A stretch of 64,000 nucleotides of DNA from Mycobacterium lacus (GCF_010731535.1 NZ_AP022581.1:620001-684000), one strand, 5' to 3'; numbered from the stretch's first letter, positions 46,684 to 59,204 are shown. Notes: generated from the sequence alone by a model not told the origin. Numbers and translations: made by a program.

Positions 46684-49600
46684 CCCGAAATACCCTTGCA
46701 CGTGACCGGGACCATGCCCGTCAACATCCCCATCACGACCACCTTCACCGACACCGTGTACAGCGGCATGACCATTGACGACATCCCGTTCGGTTTCCTG
46801 AATTTGGGTCCGCTCGGCGTCGTCACGGGCACAATCAACTCGCTCACCATTCCACAAGTCAGGGTCAGCGGACCCTCCCCGGCGCCGCATGCCGTCATTG
46901 GCGGACCCGACACGTCGATCGATTTCACCGGTTTCGCCAGCATCGGCCCCGCCGACGTCACCATCTTCGGAATCCCGGCCCTCACGGGTTTCGGAAACAC
47001 GACCACCTTGCCGTCGTCGGGGTTCTTCAACAGCGGCACCGGCAGCTCGTCGGGCTTCTTTAACCTCGGCGCCGGCAACTCGGGCCTGCAGAACGTTTCC
47101 TTCGGGAGCTTCGGAAACTCGGGTTTCAGAAACTGGGGTGCACTGGAATCGGGCGCGGCGAACCTGGGCAACACCATCTCGGGGCTGGGCAACACGAGCC
47201 CGCTGGATCTGTCCGCGCCGGCCACCATCTCGGGCCTGGAAAACTTCGGCACGAACCTGGCGGGCCTGTTCCGCGACGGTATGGTCGGGCCGACGTCCTT
47301 CAACCTGGGCCTGGGCAACCTCGGCAGTCTGAATGTGGGCTTCGGAAATATCGGCGACCACAACCTCGGCCTCGGAAACGCCGGCGATTCCAACGTCGGC
47401 GGCGCGAACGCCGGCGTCTTCAATGTCGGGATCGGGAACCTGGGCTACGACAACCTCGGCCTGGCGAACCACGGCGGCTACAACCTCGGCCTGGGGAACC
47501 TGGGCAGCTACAACGTCGGCCTCGGGAATTTGGGCGCTTACAACCTGGGCTTCGGTAATTCCGGGGACTTCAACGTCGGCTTCGGGAATTCCGGCACCCA
47601 CAACATCGGCTTCGGGCTCACCGGCACCAACCAGGTCGGGTTCGGCGCCTGGAACTCGGGCACCGGAAACAGCGGCCTGTTCAACTCCGGCACCAACAAC
47701 ACCGGCCTGTTCAACTCGGGCACCGGAAACGTCGGCATCGGTAACTCGGGCAACGGAACCTGGGGCGTCGGCAACTCCGGAAAAATCAACACGGGATTGC
47801 TGAACGCCGGTGACGTCAACACCGGTTTCTTTAACACCGGCAACGTCAACACGGGCATCGGCAACGCCGGTCACTACAACTCCGGCGGCTTTAACTCCGG
47901 CAGCTTCAACACGCTCGACCTCAACGCCGGAAACTACAACACCGGCTACCTGAACACGGGCGACTACAACACCGGGCTGGCTAACTCGGGCAATGTTGAC
48001 ACCGGCGCCTTCATCGCCGGCAACTACTCCGACGGCCTGCTTTGGCGAGGCGATTACCAGGGCCTGATCGGCGCCGACGTCGAGATCGTTATTCCCGCCA
48101 CCGCCATCCCGGTAACCCTCGACGCGCAGATCCCCATCAATATCCCGCTCAACGCCACACTCGGGACCCTGACCCTGCACGGCTTCACCATTCCCCGATA
48201 CACCGCCGACGTCAGCTTCTTTGGCAGCCCGGATTTCGAGGCTATCGCCGTGGGGCCCGTCACCATTCCCAACATCGGCATTGGCCTGCCGCCGATTACG
48301 GGCGAGATCGGTCCCACAACTATCGATATCGGCGGCAGCGGCGGCATCGGCCCGATCAGGATCCCGATCATCGACATCCCGGCGGGCCCGGGCTTCGGCA
48401 ACTCGACCACCATCCCGTCGTCGGGCCTGTTCAACTCCGGCACCGGTAGTTCATCGGGCATAGGGAACCTCGGCGGCAACCTGTCGGGCTTCTGGAACAC
48501 CGCCTCCGGCGGCTCCGGAATTTCGGGTTACAAGAACCTGGGCGAGCTGCTATCGGGCGTGTCGAACCTGGGCAACACCGTCTCGGGTTTCCTCAACACC
48601 AGCACGCTGGACCCCACGCTGGCCGCGTATGTCTCGGGCGTCGCGAACACCGGCAGCCACATTTCGGGCCTTTTCGACGGCGCATCGAACTACAACATCG
48701 GCTTCGCGAACCACGGCAGCTTGAACATAGGCAGCGGAAACGACGGCAGCTTCAACCTCGGCAGCGGAAACGTCGGCGGCTCCAACGTCGGCTTCGGAAA
48801 CCTGGGCAGCTTCAACCTCGGCTCCGCAAACTTGGGCAGCCACAACCTCGGCCCCGCAAACCTGGGCAGCTACAACGTCGGCCTCGCGAACTTGGGCTCT
48901 CACAACCTGGGCTTCGGCAATTCCGGTGACTTCAATATCGGGTTCGGCAATACCGGCAGCAACAACATCGGGATCGGGCTGACGGGCGCCAACCAGGTCG
49001 GCTTCGGCGCCTGGAACTCGGGCGCCGGCAACCTCGGCCTGTTCAACTCCGGCACCAACAACATCGGCCTGTTCAACTCGGGCGACGGAAACGTCGGCAT
49101 CGGCAACTCGGGCACCGGCAACGTCGGCATCGGCAATCCCGGCACCGGAAACTGGGGCTACGGGAACCTGGGCACCGGGAATACGGGCATCGGCAACACG
49201 GGAAGCTTCAACACGGGCTTCTTCAACACCGGCACCGCCAACACCGGCATCGCCAATCCGGCCGACTACAACACCGGCTCCTACAACACCGGCCACACCA
49301 ATACCGGCAGCTTCAATGCGGGCGATTACAACACGGGCTACTTCAACACGGGCGATTACAACACCGGCCTGGCAAACTCGGGCAATGTCAACACCGGCGC
49401 TTTCATCGCCGGCAACTATGACAACGGCATGTTCTGGCGAGGCGATTACCAGGGCCTGTTCGGCTTGCGGCTCGGGATCGGTATTCCCGAGATCCCGCTG
49501 CTGAATCTCGACGTGAGCATCCCCCTCAATATCCCCCTCAACCTCACCATGCCCAGCGGCACCATAAGCAGCTTCACCATTCCCGAAATCCAATTCAAGG

Positions 49601-49753
49601 CATTCGACTCGGGCTACTTCAGCGTCGACCTCGGACCCATCGTCGTCCCGCAAGTGACCGTCATCATGCCGACGGTGACGGGTCTGGTCGGCGGACCAAC
49701 GACGTCGATGCATATCGCCATCGCCAGCGGCGTCGGGCCGATCTACATCCCGC

Positions 49754-50832
49754 TCATCGATATTCCGGCGGCTCCGGGTTTTGGGAATTCGACGTCGAGC
49801 CCGTCGTCGGGTTTCTTCAACAGCGGCGGCGGTGGTTCGTCGGGTTTCGGTAATGTGGGTGCCAACAATTCGGGGTGGCAGAACTATTCGTTGGGCAGCG
49901 CCGGCAGCTCGGGTTTTCGGAACTTTGGTGCGCTGCAGTCGGGTGTGGCCAACCTGGGCAACACGGTCTCGGGTTTCTTCAACACCAGCACGGCGGGCTT
50001 CGAGCCGGCGCAGGTGTCGGGGTTTGCCAACTTCGGCGCCGACCTGGCGGGGGTGATGCGCGACGCGACCGGGACGGTCTTTAACGCCGGTTTGGCCGAC
50101 GTGGGCCATCTCAACCTGGGCAGCGGGAATCTCGGGGACTTCAACCTGGGCAGCGCCAACATCGGCTCCTACAACCTGGGCAGCGCCAACGTCGGCTCCT
50201 ACAACCTGGGCAGCGGCAACATCGGTAGCGGCAACATCGGGTTCGGCAACGTCGATACCGTGGTGACCGCGGGCCTGAACAACGTTGGCTGGGGCAATAC
50301 CGGCGGCCACAACGTCGGCTGGGGCAACACCGGTGACGGCAATATCGGGTTGGGCAACACCGGCACCGGTAACGTCGGGATCGGGCTGAGTGGTGATCAT
50401 CAGGTCGGGTTGGGCGCGTGGAATTCCGGCAGCGGCAACCTGGGCTTGTTCAACTCCGGTACCGGCAACATCGGCATCGGCAATTCGGGCACCGGCAACT
50501 TCGGGATCGGCAACTCCGGTCAGTACAACACCGGCATCGGCAACACCGGCAGCACCAACACCGGGTTGTTCAACTCCGGTTCGGTCAACACCGGCGTGGC
50601 CAACCCGGGTGACTACAACACCGGCTGGTACAACGCCGGCCGGACCAACACCGGCGTCGCCAACCCGGGTGACTACAACACCGGCCTGTTCAACACCGGC
50701 AGCTACAGCACCGGCTTGGCCAACTCGGGCCACGTCGACACCGGCGCGTTCATCACCGGCGACATGGACAACGGCCTGCTATGGCGATCCAGCAACTCCG
50801 GCCTGATCGGCGCCAGCTACACCATCCACGTT
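49754..50832 (+). repeat. 1.08-kb internal duplication, copy 2 (intact frame)
   Basis: Nearly identical partner of 45606-46683, 4.15 kb downstream in the same orientation. It has GGGG at 50019-50022, so the reading frame continues. It could serve as donor to repair copy 1 by gene conversion, or the two could recombine to delete or duplicate the intervening 4.15 kb. Confidence 0.9.
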
Positions 50833-52945
50833 GACGAAATCCCGGCATTCCTCAACGTTCACATTCCCGTCGATATCCCGATTACCGCGACCATCACCCC
50901 CGCCACCATCAGCGCCTTCACCATTCCGGCAATCCCGTTCAGCGGCTTCAACGACAGGATAGGCGGCACGGTCGGGGGTCACGTTGGCCCGATCTCCTTC
51001 TCGGACATCACGTTTGACCTCGCCAACCCGGTGAACCTCAACCTGGGTGATCCCGATGGTTCGACGGTGGTCGACATCGTCGGCACGGGCGGTCTGGGTC
51101 CGATCGACATCACCATCTTCAACATCCCGGCGAGCACGGGCTTCTTCAACTCCAGCACCCTCCCGTCGTCGGGATTCTTCAACAGCGGGACGGGCAGCGC
51201 CTCGGGCTTTGGCAACGTCGGCGGCAACAATTCGGGCTGGCAAAACGCTTCCTTCGGCGGCCTTGGAAACTCGGGTTTCAAAAACTGGGGCGGGCTGCAA
51301 TCGGGCGTGGCGAACCTGGGAAACACCATCTCGGGCCTGGGCAACACGAGCCCGCTGGATCTGTCCGCGCCGGCCACCATCTCGGGCCTGGAAAACTTCG
51401 GCACCGACCTGGCGGGCCTATTCCGCGACGGCCCGGGCGCAACGTTGTTCAACTTCGGATTGGCAAACCACGGCGCCTTGAATCTGGGCAGCGCGAACAT
51501 CGGCTCCTACAACTTAGGAAGCGCAAACATCGGCGGCTTCAACCTGGGCAGCGCGAACATCGGCTCCTACAACATCGGAGGCGCAAACATCGGGATTTCC
51601 AACTTCGGCCTGGGCAACAGCGGCAACAACGACTTCGGCTTTGGCAACACCGGTATCCACAACATCGGCTTCGGCAACACCGGCAGCAACAACGTCGGCT
51701 GGGGCAACAGCGGCCAGGGCAACATCGGCTTCGGCAACACCGGCACCAACAACGTCGGGATCGGGCTCACCGGCGAGCACCAGGTCGGCTTCGGCGCGTG
51801 GAATTCCGGTAGCGGCAACGTCGGCTTGTTCAACTCGGGCACGGGCAACGTCGGCATCGGCAACTCGGGCACCGGCAACTTCGGCATCGGCAACTCCGGC
51901 AACTACAACACCGGCGTTGGCAACACGGGCAGCGCCAACACCGGTTTCTTCAACACCGGCATCGCCAACACCGGGATCGCTAACGCCGGCGGCTACAACA
52001 CCGGCGTCGGCAACACGGGCAGCACGAACACGGGCAGCTTCAATTCCGCCGACCACAACACCGGCGGCGGCAACTCCGGCGACTACAACACGGGGTACCT
52101 CAACGCGGGCAACTACAACACGGGCATCGCCAACGCCGGCGACGTGAACACCGGCGCCCTCAACGCCGGCAGCTACAACAACGGCTTCCTGTGGCGGGGC
52201 GATCGCCAGGGCCTGGCCGGCTTCTCCTACCAGATCACCATTCCCGAAATCCCCTACCACTACGACATCAATAGCCACATCTTGGTACCGCTCAAAGGGA
52301 AAATCGGCGAAATCAGCAATAGCGCATTCGAGATTTCCAAGATCCCCATAAAAGTCCAGTTGGACCAAAAGATCTGCGTTCCCAAGCCCTGGCCTCCGTG
52401 GTACAAATGCTGGACGATACATATCACCGTCTACGACGGTCACGTCGGCGGATGGACCGTCGATGCGGGTGTGCTCGAACCGGCAACGTCGATCGATTAC
52501 CTTTTCGACAAAGTGTTTGACTCCTCCGGCCACGGCAGCTTGGGCGGTCCCATCACCATCGGCTTCGACATCCCGCCGGCCCCGGGATTCTTCAATTCAA
52601 CCGACACTCCCTCGTCGGGCTTCTTCAACTCCGGCGCCGGTAGCTCGTCGGGCTTCTTCAACTCCGGCGCCGGCAGCCTGTCGGGCCTGCTCAACAGCGG
52701 CGCCGGTCATTCGGGCCTCTGGAACGCTGGCGGCGTGGCGGACTCGGGTTTGCTGAACGCCGGCACGATGGAGTCGGGCGTGTTGAACTTGGGCAACACC
52801 ATTTCGGGCCTCTACAACACGAGCACGGCAAACCTGGCGACGCCGGCGTTCGTTTCCGGCGGCGGCAATGTTGGCCAGGAAATCTCGGGCTTCTTGCACG
52901 ACCTGAGGTTGCGATGATTGATCGTCACGACGGGCCCGCGGCGGC

Positions 52946-53352
52946 GTGACAAAGCCCAAGCGCATCGTGCGGAAGGATTACCTGCCGTCGCCGTCGGTCG
53001 AGTCCGCGCGGCGCGCGCCTCTACCGGATCTACGGCGAAAGAGCGCAGGGGCTCACGAAGGACGACTTGGAGCTACCCGAGCCGCAAGAGGCGGACCCGA
53101 CTCATGTCGAAGCACTGGTACGCACGCTGAGCGAGCGGCGGCACTATGTCCCCGTCTCCGAAGACCCGTGGGTCGTGTGGTCGGTCGCCACACCGCGCGA
53201 GCCGTCGCGGCTGCGCCGACTCGAGCGCGATCCCGATGTCCAGTTTCAACCCACACTTCGCACAGGGCGAATCGCTGCTGGTCTGGATACCGCTCACGGT
53301 GGCGAATATCCTGGGCCCTTCGCATGCTGCGCGGGCGGCTGGCCCAGGGCGG
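52946..53352 (+). pseudogene. Remnant of a small gene with frame changes
   Basis: Between the MPTR stop and the end of the next PE_PGRS lies coding-like DNA in changing frames. MTKPKRIVRKDYLPSPSVES starts at 52946. After a GC-rich run near 53010 the next frame reads RLYRIYGERAQGLTKDD and then LELPEPQEADPTHVEALV and SERRHYVPVSEDPWVVW. A third frame near 53240 gives FNPHFAQGESLLVWIPLT. One lost GC pair near 53010 would join the first two. I do not recognise the family. It may be a decayed mycobacterial gene or chance; confidence is low. Confidence 0.4.
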
Positions 53353-56300
53353 CTAGCCGGGGCTCCCGGCGATCCCCGGTGTGCCGTCGGCGCCATCGAG
53401 GCCGTTGTCGCCGGCTGAGCCGACCATTCCGGGCGAACCAGCGTTCCCCGTGCCGCCGGGTAGGACGGCTCCGGCGGCGCCGGCCGCGCCGCCGGAGCCG
53501 CCTTCGCCGCCGGAACCGTGCCGGCCGAGGGCGCCGCCGGCGCCGCCGCCGCCGGCCGTGCCGCCGGACCCGGCCGCGCCCCCGTTTCCGCCGTTTCCGC
53601 CGTTTCCGCCGTCCTGGCCATCCGAGCCGGCGCCGCCGTGTCCGCCGTGTCCGCCGCTGCCGGCGGTCCCGGTGGCGCCGCTCTCGATATTGCCGCCGCC
53701 CCCGCCGGCGCCACCCGCCCCGCCCGCGGCGCCGTTGCCCCCGGCGCCCCCCGCGCCGCCGGCCCCGCCCTGGCCGCCGTTACCGCCGTTGTCGCCGCCA
53801 GCGCCGCCGGCGCCGCCCATGCCGCCGTTGCCGCCGCCGCCGTTGCTCGCGTCGCCGACGGCACCGTTGCCGCCGTTGCCGCCGTTGCCGGCGGTGCCCG
53901 CATTGCCGGTCACGGCGGAAACGTTGCCGCCGTTGCCGCCGTTGCCGCCGGCGCCACCGCTGCCGAAGCCCTCCGGGGTGAGCCCGGCGTTGCCGCCGTT
54001 GCCGCCGCGACCCGCGGTGCTGAGGCTGGATGCGCTCGCAGCAACGTTGCCGCCGGCGCCGCCGTCGCCGCCCGCACCAAGTTCACCGCCGTCTCCGCCG
54101 TCTCCGCCGTTTCCGCCGTGGGCCTCACCGGCCCCGGTGTTGGCGGCATCGCCGCCGTCGCCGCCGTTCCCTCCGGGGGCCGAGTCGCCGCCGGTCCCGC
54201 CGTCTCCGCCACCTCCGCCCTGCGCGGTGATCGACGAGTCGCTGCTGCCGAAGCCGCCGGCCCCCCCGTTTCCGCCCTGCTGGACGTTGGCGGGCGGACC
54301 GGTCGTTACACCGGGAGCGCCGGGTCCACCGTCGCCACCCGTGGGTGAGCCCGGAGGGCCAGCGCTGCCGGCGGTGGCCTGCGAATCGACCGGGGCGACG
54401 AAGTTCCGTGCGTCGGCGCCGGCCCCTCCGTCCCCGCCGGTCCCGCCGGCGCCGCCGTTGCCGCCGTGGCCCCGGCCGCCCGCCGAGCCGCCGGCGCCCC
54501 CGGCGGAGCCGCCAAGTCCGGGGTTGCCGCCGGCCGAGCCGGCGCCGCCGTTGCCGCCGTCGCCGCCGTAGGTGGTGGGCTCCACGTCGGGGCTAAAATT
54601 CATCTCTCCATTGGCACCCGCGCCGCCGTTTCCGCCCGTCGCGCCCGCGCCCCCGTCCCCGCCGTTTCCGCCGCTACCGGCGGCTGCGCCGCCCATGAGG
54701 GCCCCGCCGTCCCCGCCTTTCCCGCCGGCACCGGCAACGCCGCCCTTTCCGCCGTCGCCGCCGCTGCCCGACGTTGCGGAGGTGCCGCCGGCCGCGCCGG
54801 CGCCGCCGTTTCCGCCCGCGCCGGCCGCTCCGCCGCTGCCCCCGTCGCCGCCCTTTCCGCCGGTGCTGCCCGGGCCGTTGGCGGCACCGCCGGTGCCACC
54901 CTGGCCGCCGGCGCCGGCGATACCGCCGTCGCCGCCTTCGCCGCCGTCACCGGCGAAATACGAGGTGCCGCCGTTCGCGCCCGCGCCGCCCTGGCCCCCG
55001 GCACCCGCGGCGCCGCCGGTGCCGCCGTCACCGCCGGTACCCCCCGCGCCGCCGGCTCCGCCGGCCGCCCCGCCGTCGCCGCCCCGGCCGCTCGCGGCGC
55101 CGTTGCCGCCGTCGCCGCCACCGCCGCCGTTGTTCGACGACGTCCCGGCTATGCCGGCAGTACCGCTGCCGCCGTTGCCACCGTTGCCCCCCGCGCCGCC
55201 GGCACCGCCGTTTCCGCCGTCGCCAGCGGTGGCGTTTGCGCCGCCGGCCGCCCCGCCGGCGCCGCCGTGGCCGCCCGCGCCGCCCATCGTGCCGTTACCG
55301 CCGGTAGCGCCGCTGCCCGCGGCGGCGTCGCTGCCGCCGGCGCCGGCGCCACCGTTGCCACCGGTTCCGCCGTGGCCGCCGTGTCCGCCCGCACCCACGA
55401 CGCCCGCCCGGCCGCCGTTAGTGGCGCCGGCGGCGCCCGGTGCGCCGCCGGCCCCGCCGGCCCCGCCGTGGCCGCCCACGCCGCCGGCCTTGGTGGAAGT
55501 GCCCGACCCACCGTCGCCGCCATTGCCGCCGGCGGCACCGTTGCCCCCGTTGCCGCCGGTGCCGGCGGTGCCGCCCACACCGCCCGCGGCCCCACCGTTG
55601 CCACCCTGGCCACCGGCACCGCCCGCGGTGCCGGCGGCACCGGCGGTGCCCGCTTCGCCGTTGGCGCCGTTGCCGCCGGCGCCACCGTCCCCGCCGGCGC
55701 CGCCGGCGCCACCATCCCCGCCGAGGCCCGCGTGGCCCGCTTGCCCGCCGGCCGCGGCCCCGGCAACGCCGAACGCGCCGCCGGCGCCGCCGGCGCCGCC
55801 CCTACCACCGTCGCCGCCGGGCAGCGTGGCCGTGCCGGCGGTGCCGGCGCCACCGTTGCCGCCGCTGCCACCGGCGCCGCCGTTGCCGCCGTCGCCGGAG
55901 GTACCGCCCGGGCCGCCCGCCGCTCCGCCGGCGCCGCCTTTCCCGCCCGCGCCGCCCGCGATGCCGTCGGCGCCGGCGCCGACGGCATCGCCGGCGGCGC
56001 TGCCGGCGCCACCGTTGCCGCCGCTCCCACCCGCGCCGCCGGCGCCGACGTAGCCCGGCGAGCCCCCGCCGCCGCTGCCGGCGGCACCGCCGAGGCCTCC
56101 CGCCCCGCCGGCCCCGCCGGTTCCACCGTCGCCGCCGACACCCGTGTCGCCGCCGCCGGGCATGCCGCTGCCGCCATCCCCGCCGGCGCCGCCGTGGCCG
56201 CCCGCCCCGCCCGTGCCGCCGTTGCCGGCGGCCCCGCCCGCGATCGCGGCCCCGCCGACGCCGCCCTGCCCACCGGCGCCCCCCGCGGTGCCGGCGGTGC

Positions 56301-57561
56301 CGTCGATGCCGGTGCCCGCGCCGCCGCTTGTGCCGTTCAGGCCGTTCCCCCCGGTTCCTCCGGCGCCGCCCGTGCCGCCGGTGCCCGCGCCGCCCGACTG
56401 GCCGCCGAAGCTGAAGAATTGGCCAGCGCCGCCGGCCCCGCCGGCGCCTGCGATGCCGCCGGTTCCTCCGGTGCCGCCGACGCCAGCGGGCGAACCGGCG
56501 GAGGCGTCGCCGCCCGCCCCGCCGACGCCGCCGGTGCCGCCGTGTCCGCCGTGACCGCCTGTCCCGCCGTGACCGAACAGCAACGGGCCTCGGCCGCCGG
56601 CGCCGCCGGCGCCGCCGTTGCCGCCCAGGCCGCCGGTGCCGCCGACATCGCCGGCGGCGGGTGTCCCGGCCCCCCCGGCGCCGCCGTGGCCGCCGTTGCC
56701 GCCGGCGCCGCCGCTGGTGAACAACCCACCGGCCCCGCCGGTCCCGCCGGCCCCGCCGTTGCCGCCGGTGCCGGCGCCTGCGCTCCCGGCGGCGCCGGCA
56801 CCGCCGGCCCCGCCGTTACCGCCGTTACCGAAAATTTGGTCGCCGGCCCCGCCGTTGCCGCCGTTGCCGCCGCCGATGCCGCCAGCTCCACCGTCGCCGC
56901 CGCCGCCTAGCAGCCAACCGCCGTTCCCGCCGTTGCCGCCGGTGCCACCGCCGGTGCCGCCGGCGCCCCCGTCGCCGCCCTTGCCGAACAGCAGCCCGCC
57001 GGCGCCGCCGTTGCCGCCGTGAGCTCCGCCGCTGCCGCCGGTGCCACCGACTCCGCCGCTGCCCCACAGACCGGCCGGCCCGCCGTTGCCGCCGGCCTGA
57101 CCCGGAGCCCCGGGCGCACCGTTGCCGCCGTTGCCGACCAGCAGCCCGCCGGCCCCGCCGTTGCCTCCGGGCGTGGTCGCGTTGGCACCGTTGCCAATCA
57201 GCGGACGCCCGAACAGCGCCTCGGCGGGCGCGTTGAATGCGTTCAGCGCAAGGTTCACCGGGTTGCCCACCGCGAGCGCGTTGGCCGCTTCGGTGGTGGC
57301 ATACGAATTCGCGGCGGCCGCCAAGGCCTGGACAAGTCGGTCGTGAAACGCCGCGGCCTGCCCGGCCACCGCCTGATACCCCCGGGCGTGGGCACCGAAC
57401 ACCGCCGCAATTGCCGCCGACACCTCGTCGGCCGCTGCGGCCAGGGGTGCGGTGGTGGGTGCGGCGGCCGCGGCGTTCGCGGCGCTGATCGCCGAACCAA
57501 TGTCGGCCAAATCCGAAGCCGCCGCCACGACGACCTCCGGCGCCACGTTCACAAACGACAT
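53353..57561 (-). CDS. Large PE_PGRS family protein
   Basis: A 1,402-residue PE_PGRS protein with an uninterrupted frame. The PE domain ([20 protein letters not shown] and [18 protein letters not shown]) is followed by [19 protein letters not shown] near residue 120, then more than 1,200 residues of Gly-Gly-X repeats. ATG at 57561 with GGAAGG before it is chosen over an upstream in-frame start, since the upstream part is leader DNA also found before the MFS gene. The promoter is copy C, on the minus strand, 129 nt from the start. It is probably exported by ESX-5. It lies divergently from the PPE-esx group. Confidence 0.9.
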   Translation of the reverse strand: MSFVNVAPEVVVAAASDLADIGSAISAANAAAAAPTTAPLAAAADEVSAAIAAVFGAHARGYQAVAGQAAAFHDRLVQALAAAANSYATTEAANALAVGNPVNLALNAFNAPAEALFGRPLIGNGANATTPGGNGGAGGLLVGNGGNGAPGAPGQAGGNGGPAGLWGSGGVGGTGGSGGAHGGNGGAGGLLFGKGGDGGAGGTGGGTGGNGGNGGWLLGGGGDGGAGGIGGGNGGNGGAGDQIFGNGGNGGAGGAGAAGSAGAGTGGNGGAGGTGGAGGLFTSGGAGGNGGHGGAGGAGTPAAGDVGGTGGLGGNGGAGGAGGRGPLLFGHGGTGGHGGHGGTGGVGGAGGDASAGSPAGVGGTGGTGGIAGAGGAGGAGQFFSFGGQSGGAGTGGTGGAGGTGGNGLNGTSGGAGTGIDGTAGTAGGAGGQGGVGGAAIAGGAAGNGGTGGAGGHGGAGGDGGSGMPGGGDTGVGGDGGTGGAGGAGGLGGAAGSGGGGSPGYVGAGGAGGSGGNGGAGSAAGDAVGAGADGIAGGAGGKGGAGGAAGGPGGTSGDGGNGGAGGSGGNGGAGTAGTATLPGGDGGRGGAGGAGGAFGVAGAAAGGQAGHAGLGGDGGAGGAGGDGGAGGNGANGEAGTAGAAGTAGGAGGQGGNGGAAGGVGGTAGTGGNGGNGAAGGNGGDGGSGTSTKAGGVGGHGGAGGAGGAPGAAGATNGGRAGVVGAGGHGGHGGTGGNGGAGAGGSDAAAGSGATGGNGTMGGAGGHGGAGGAAGGANATAGDGGNGGAGGAGGNGGNGGSGTAGIAGTSSNNGGGGGDGGNGAASGRGGDGGAAGGAGGAGGTGGDGGTGGAAGAGGQGGAGANGGTSYFAGDGGEGGDGGIAGAGGQGGTGGAANGPGSTGGKGGDGGSGGAAGAGGNGGAGAAGGTSATSGSGGDGGKGGVAGAGGKGGDGGALMGGAAAGSGGNGGDGGAGATGGNGGAGANGEMNFSPDVEPTTYGGDGGNGGAGSAGGNPGLGGSAGGAGGSAGGRGHGGNGGAGGTGGDGGAGADARNFVAPVDSQATAGSAGPPGSPTGGDGGPGAPGVTTGPPANVQQGGNGGAGGFGSSDSSITAQGGGGGDGGTGGDSAPGGNGGDGGDAANTGAGEAHGGNGGDGGDGGELGAGGDGGAGGNVAASASSLSTAGRGGNGGNAGLTPEGFGSGGAGGNGGNGGNVSAVTGNAGTAGNGGNGGNGAVGDASNGGGGNGGMGGAGGAGGDNGGNGGQGGAGGAGGAGGNGAAGGAGGAGGGGGNIESGATGTAGSGGHGGHGGAGSDGQDGGNGGNGGNGGAAGSGGTAGGGGAGGALGRHGSGGEGGSGGAAGAAGAVLPGGTGNAGSPGMVGSAGDNGLDGADGTPGIAGSPG

Positions 57562-57689
57562 CGCCGTTCCTTCCGCTACGAATGAATGACCGAAGGCCGC
57601 CGGCCCCGAAGTGCGATGTTTTAGTCGCCGGCACGAACAAACACGCGGTGTGAAGGGGCCCTGATCAGTGCGCTTCCGGTTACCAGGCA

Positions 57690-57741
57690 ACGTTATTCAG
57701 CACACATTTCGGGGTCTAGCAGAAGGTTACGAAGAAACCTT
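57690..57741 (-). promoter_or_regulatory. Promoter-operator cassette of the large PE_PGRS gene (copy C)
   Basis: On the minus strand, the palindrome AAGGTTTCTTCGTAACCTT (57741-57723) precedes TAGACC (57718-57713), a 17-bp spacer and TAACGT (57695-57690). The leader between the -10 and the ATG matches the MFS leader in length and in blocks such as GTTCCTTCC and CCCCGAA-GTGCGA (read on the + strand). Confidence 0.65.
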
Positions 57742-57873
57742 TGTGCAATCCGCAATGATCGGCTTTCATGAAATGCCCTGCGAGACATCGCCGTGATGGC
57801 CACCGGTGCCGAGTGGGCTCGGTTGGGCAAGAGTGACCGGAGCACCCGCCACGAAAGCTTTCGGGGGACGCAA

Positions 57874-57924
57874 GAGTCTATTCGCAACCTTCTACTAGAC
57901 GCCGAAATGTGTGCTGAATAACGT
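57874..57924 (+). promoter_or_regulatory. Promoter-operator cassette of the PPE-esx group (copy D)
   Basis: GAGTCTATTCGCAACCTT at 57874-57891 is the least symmetrical of the five palindromes. It is followed by TAGACG (57896-57901), 17 bp and TAACGT (57919-57924). The spacer is the same as in copy C. Confidence 0.6.
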
Positions 57925-58082
57925 TGCCGTGTAACGAGAAGCGTCTTGATTACGCCGGCTCCACCCAGCGTGTTGTGAATGCCACTGCGAACGAGTTCGC
58001 GCTTCGAGCGGATAAACAGCGGATAAACCTCGCCTTGGTTTCGCCTCCGGGTTCGCCATGGTGGCCGGTTGAGGAGAAGATG

Positions 58083-59204
58083 ATGGATTTTGCGTGGTTG
58101 CCGCCGGAGATCAATTCGGCGTTGATATTTGGTGGTGCAGGGTCGCGCCCGTTGCACGTGGCTGCGGCCGGGTGGGATGGCCTGGCAACGGATTTGGCGG
58201 CGTCGGCGTCGTCATTCGATTCGGTGATCTCGGGCCTAACCAGCGGGCCGGTCGGGTCGTGGGCGGGTCCGGCATCGGTCGCGATGGCGGCGGCGGCGGC
58301 GCCGTATGTGGGTTGGTTGAGGGCGGCGGCGTCGCAGGCGGCGTTGGCGGCCGGTCAGGCCCGGGCGGCGGCGACGGCGTTTGAGACGGCGTTGGTGGCC
58401 ACGGTGCATCCGGCGGCGGTGACGGCGAATCGGGTGTCGTTGGTGTCGTTGATCGCGACGAATTTCCTGGGTCAGAACACGCCGGCCATTGCGGCCACGG
58501 AGTTCGAGTACATCGAGATGTGGGCTCAGGATGTGGCCGCGATGCTGGGGTATCAGGCCACCATGACCTCGGTGGCGTCGTTGCTGACGCCGTTCAGTGC
58601 GCCGCCGAGTGGTTTGACGGGGTTGGCAACCCAGGTTGCCTCGATGGCGCAAACGGCCGCCCCGCAGGTCTTGTCGGCGGTGCAGTCGTTGCCGGTGGGG
58701 ACGGCGGTGGACGCGGCGCAGAAGATGGCGAGTCCGCTGGGCATGGCGATGTCTCCGTTGATGAGTATGTTGACCAGCGGCATGCGGACCGGGGCGACCA
58801 GCGGCACCGGGTTGGCCGGCGGCGCGGCGGCGGAGGGCGCCGCCAAGTTCGTGGGTGGGGCCGGCAATCCGGCGATCAAGGGGTTGGGCGGCGGGGCCGG
58901 GTTGGGTGCGGCGTCGGCGGGTCTTGGGCAGGCGCGGATGGTGGGGTCGATGTCGGTGCCGCCGACCTGGCAGGGGTCGATGCCCAAGGCGATGGCGTCG
59001 TCGGCGATGTCGGGGTTGGGTGCGATGAATCCCGCGGCGATGGCGCAGGCGGCCGGTGCTGGCGGGATGCCGATGATGCCGATGCCGATGGGCATGGGTG
59101 GGGCCGGTGCCGGGATGCCCGCGGGGATGATGGGCCGCGGTGGGGCCAATCCGCATGTCGTGCAGGCGCGGCCCAGCGTGATTCCGCGAACCGGGGTCGG
59201 ATAG
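58083..59204 (+). CDS. PPE family protein, SVP subgroup
   Basis: A 373-residue PPE protein. The PPE domain ([20 protein letters not shown]) has WAG in VGSWAGPAS. The SVP motif [12 protein letters not shown] appears near residue 295, and the tail is Gly/Met/Ala-rich with repeated Met-Pro. SVP proteins next to esx pairs resemble PPE18-type proteins, exported via ESX-5. GAGGAGA lies six bases before the ATG at 58083; the ATG at 58080 is also possible. No PE gene precedes it, unlike the usual PE-PPE pairs. The esx pair follows after 60 bp in the same direction. Confidence 0.9.
   Translation: MDFAWLPPEINSALIFGGAGSRPLHVAAAGWDGLATDLAASASSFDSVISGLTSGPVGSWAGPASVAMAAAAAPYVGWLRAAASQAALAAGQARAAATAFETALVATVHPAAVTANRVSLVSLIATNFLGQNTPAIAATEFEYIEMWAQDVAAMLGYQATMTSVASLLTPFSAPPSGLTGLATQVASMAQTAAPQVLSAVQSLPVGTAVDAAQKMASPLGMAMSPLMSMLTSGMRTGATSGTGLAGGAAAEGAAKFVGGAGNPAIKGLGGGAGLGAASAGLGQARMVGSMSVPPTWQGSMPKAMASSAMSGLGAMNPAAMAQAAGAGGMPMMPMPMGMGGAGAGMPAGMMGRGGANPHVVQARPSVIPRTGVG

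Larger units (their letters stand above)
43043..52917 (+). pseudogene. Giant PPE-MPTR protein, split by a one-base frameshift
   Basis: The ATG at 43043 starts a PPE domain ([20 protein letters not shown]) of about 180 residues with the WQG motif in [11 protein letters not shown]. The rest is pentapeptide MPTR repeats (N-x-G-x-G-N) broken by six non-repetitive I/P-rich linker modules of about 90-120 residues. After residue 954 the first frame stops at 45905-45907. The true continuation, in another frame, runs to 52917. The break is GGG at 45871-45873, where the sister copy at 50019-50022 has GGGG. With one G restored the protein has about 3,290 residues. MPTR PPE proteins are expected ESX-5-exported surface proteins. 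The promoter is copy B. Confidence 0.85.
57562..58082. other. Divergent control region between PE_PGRS and PPE genes
   Basis: This 521-bp stretch has no gene. It holds two promoter cassettes facing away from each other (copies C and D). A 27-bp sequence at 57686-57712, covering the -10 and spacer, is the exact reverse complement of 57902-57928. The outer parts are leaders of 129 and 158 nt. Confidence 0.7.

Noticed and set aside
43600..52900. Regular short repeats that could suggest a CRISPR array or iterons
   Set aside because: The period follows pentapeptide codons of the MPTR protein, there are no unique spacers of constant length, and no cas genes are present.
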